DNA of 9,257 nucleotides from Anaerolineae bacterium (GTDB taxonomy: Bacteria; Chloroflexota; Anaerolineae; Aggregatilineales; Phototrophicaceae). Under the pieces are notes generated by a model that searched no databases, had not been told where the DNA came from, and saw only the letters and a program-made list of their open reading frames with translations. This document shows positions 6,674 to 9,257 of the stretch, one piece after another (the stretch's first letter is position 1; each line of letters starts with the position of its first letter). A program made the position numbers and the translations under genes. The stretch is from the NCBI GenBank assembly GCA_020848855.1, contig JADLHH010000094.1, forward strand, positions 1-9,257, read 5' to 3'.

Positions 6674-7678
6674 ATGAGTAGCTCTATCGGCATCGCCGGA
6701 ATCGGGACGTTTTTCCCCAGGCGCATCGAAACGGCGGCGGAACTGGCGGCGCGTTCGGGGATTCCTGAGGCGATCCTGCGCGAGAAGATGGGGATTCGCC
6801 AGCGGCACATCGCCGACACCGACGAGACGGTGACGATGATGGCAAGCGAGGCATCACGGCGCGCAATCGCGCAGGCGGGCATCACGCCGGAGCAGATCAG
6901 CCTGGTGATTTCGCATGGCAGCGAGCATAAGGATCATCTCGTCTGGAATGCCGCCGCCAAGATCATGCAGAACGTCGGCGCGACCAGCGCCTATGCTTTC
7001 GAAATGTACGCGCTGTGCGCCGGCGCGCCGATTGCCATGAACACGGCGAAGGCGATGATGCTGGGCGACCCGCGCCTGCAATACGTCCTGCTGGCGGCGG
7101 GCAGCCGCGAGAACGACCTGATTAACGTCGAAAACGAGCGCTCGCGCTTCATGTTCAACTTCGGCGCGGGCGGCGGGGCGATGCTGTTGAAGCGGGATGC
7201 GGATCAGAACCTGATCCTCGGCGCGTCGGCATATACCGATGGCACGCTTTCGGAGACCGTTGTCCTGACCGAAGCGGCGGTCGGGGCGGGCGAGCCAGTC
7301 GTTGGCGAGCTGCGCGGCAGGCTCGACGTGACCGACAACGACTACATGGCGGAGCGGCTGGGCGAAGTCTCGCTGCCGAACTTCGTCCGCGTGATCACCG
7401 AAGCGGTCGAGCAGAGCGGGGCGGCGCTGGCGGACGTGCGTTTCCTCGGCATCACCCACATGAAGCGCTCGTTCTACCTGCAAATTCTGGAGAGCGTGGG
7501 CTTGATGCCGGAGCAGTCGGTGTATCTGGAAGATTACGGGCACGTTCAGAGCGTCGATCAGGCGCTGGCGATTGAACTCGGCGTGGCGCAGGGCAGGATC
7601 AAGCCGGGCGACCTGATCGTGTTGGCAGGAGCAGGTACGGGCTATACGTGGAGCGCCATCGCCGTGCGGTGGGGATGA
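6674..7678 (+). CDS. 3-oxoacyl-ACP synthase III (KAS III/FabH)-like condensing enzyme with variant active site
   Basis: A 334-residue thiolase-fold protein of KAS III length. It opens IGIAGIGTFFPRR, the usual first strand, and has the helix-loop MGIRQRHIADTDETVTMMASEA (39-60) found in the family. The nucleophile is C115 in YALCAGAP. The second catalytic residue is H262 in GITHMKRSF, where FabH has the PHQAN His. The third FabH residue, Asn in YGNTSAAS, is replaced by H290 in YGHVQSVDQAL, giving Cys-His-His. FGAGGGAMLL (163-172) corresponds to the FGDGAGA loop, with Ala in place of Asp. The C-terminal LIVLAGAGTGYTWSAIAVRW is typical. It probably condenses or transfers an acyl group from CoA or ACP; decarboxylative FabH activity in fatty-acid initiation is uncertain. 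The start at 6674 matches family N-termini; ATG 6629 would add 15 residues and has no Shine-Dalgarno, and that of 6674 is also weak. It precedes an acyl-CoA ligase by 81 bp. Confidence 0.88.
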   Translation: MSSSIGIAGIGTFFPRRIETAAELAARSGIPEAILREKMGIRQRHIADTDETVTMMASEASRRAIAQAGITPEQISLVISHGSEHKDHLVWNAAAKIMQNVGATSAYAFEMYALCAGAPIAMNTAKAMMLGDPRLQYVLLAAGSRENDLINVENERSRFMFNFGAGGGAMLLKRDADQNLILGASAYTDGTLSETVVLTEAAVGAGEPVVGELRGRLDVTDNDYMAERLGEVSLPNFVRVITEAVEQSGAALADVRFLGITHMKRSFYLQILESVGLMPEQSVYLEDYGHVQSVDQALAIELGVAQGRIKPGDLIVLAGAGTGYTWSAIAVRWG

Positions 7679-7702
7679 AATGCGCCTTGCATAGATGATG
7701 AC

Positions 7703-7729
7703 GTGGAGACGAGGCATACCTCGCCCTAC
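7703..7729. repeat. short imperfect palindrome of dispersed-repeat type
   Basis: GTGGAGACGAGG (7703-7714) and CCTCGCCCTAC (7719-7729) form an imperfect hairpin around the loop CATA. There is a perfect 5-bp inner stem, one bulged A, one mismatch, one G-T wobble and further outer pairs. Short GTAGGG-CGAGG...CCTCG-type palindromes are, to my recollection, scattered in intergenic spaces of some environmental bacterial genomes, so this may be a decayed copy of such an element. Only one copy is in the window. No T-run follows on either strand, so it is a poor terminator. Confidence 0.4.
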
Positions 7730-7759
7730 TTAAAAATCGTTTGATATGGGAATTTTTCG

Positions 7760-9257
<1,498 letters not shown>

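Noticed and set aside
6854..7717. 287-residue leftward frame antisense to the KAS III-like gene
   Set aside because: No motif or start signal; the plus strand carries the intact thiolase-fold motifs.

Overview
The window is GC-rich (roughly 60-65% by eye), gene-dense bacterial DNA with five protein-coding genes. Four are complete and one runs off the right edge. No rRNA, tRNA, CRISPR array, transposase or phage gene is visible. The gene repertoire fits a Chloroflexota bacterium, perhaps of Anaerolineae type: a cytosolic Ams1-like alpha-mannosidase beside a BadF-type sugar kinase, an unusual KAS III-like enzyme beside an acyl-CoA ligase, and a short dispersed-type palindrome around GAGGCATACCTC. 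This placement is inference from style and not from a marker gene.

Layout. Positions 1-179 are non-coding leader with a TACAAT box. Gene 1 (180-1223, +) is a soluble coiled-coil / PH-GRAM-like / zinc-ribbon protein of unknown function. Gene 2 (1246-2208, -) is a BadF/BadG-family N-acetylhexosamine kinase-like protein that converges on gene 1 with only 22 bp between their stops. Positions 2209-2411 form a divergent control region holding a 24-bp interrupted palindrome, a good sigma70-type promoter facing right and an extended -10 facing left. Gene 3 (2412-5585, +) is a complete GH38 alpha-mannosidase. Gene 4 (5596-6534, +) is an ornithine cyclodeaminase/mu-crystallin family reductase whose Shine-Dalgarno overlaps the mannosidase stop, so the two are almost certainly co-transcribed. 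After a 139-bp gap with a stem-loop comes gene 5 (6674-7678, +), a KAS III-like condensing enzyme. An 81-bp gap holding a palindromic repeat follows, then gene 6 (7760-9257, +, incomplete), an AMP-forming acyl-CoA ligase.

How they may work together. Kinase and mannosidase look like one divergently transcribed module for intracellular breakdown of mannose- and perhaps GlcNAc-containing oligosaccharides: the mannosidase trims imported fragments and the kinase phosphorylates a released amino sugar. The reductase is joined to this transcript, but its substrate is not evident. The KAS III-like enzyme and the ligase look like a separate acyl-thioester module: the ligase makes acyl-CoA and the KAS III-like enzyme could use it, although its active site differs from textbook FabH. 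There is no evidence here for defence, mobile or other exotic systems. The most worthwhile leads are the divergent operator, the variant KAS III active site, and the undescribed three-part protein encoded by gene 1.
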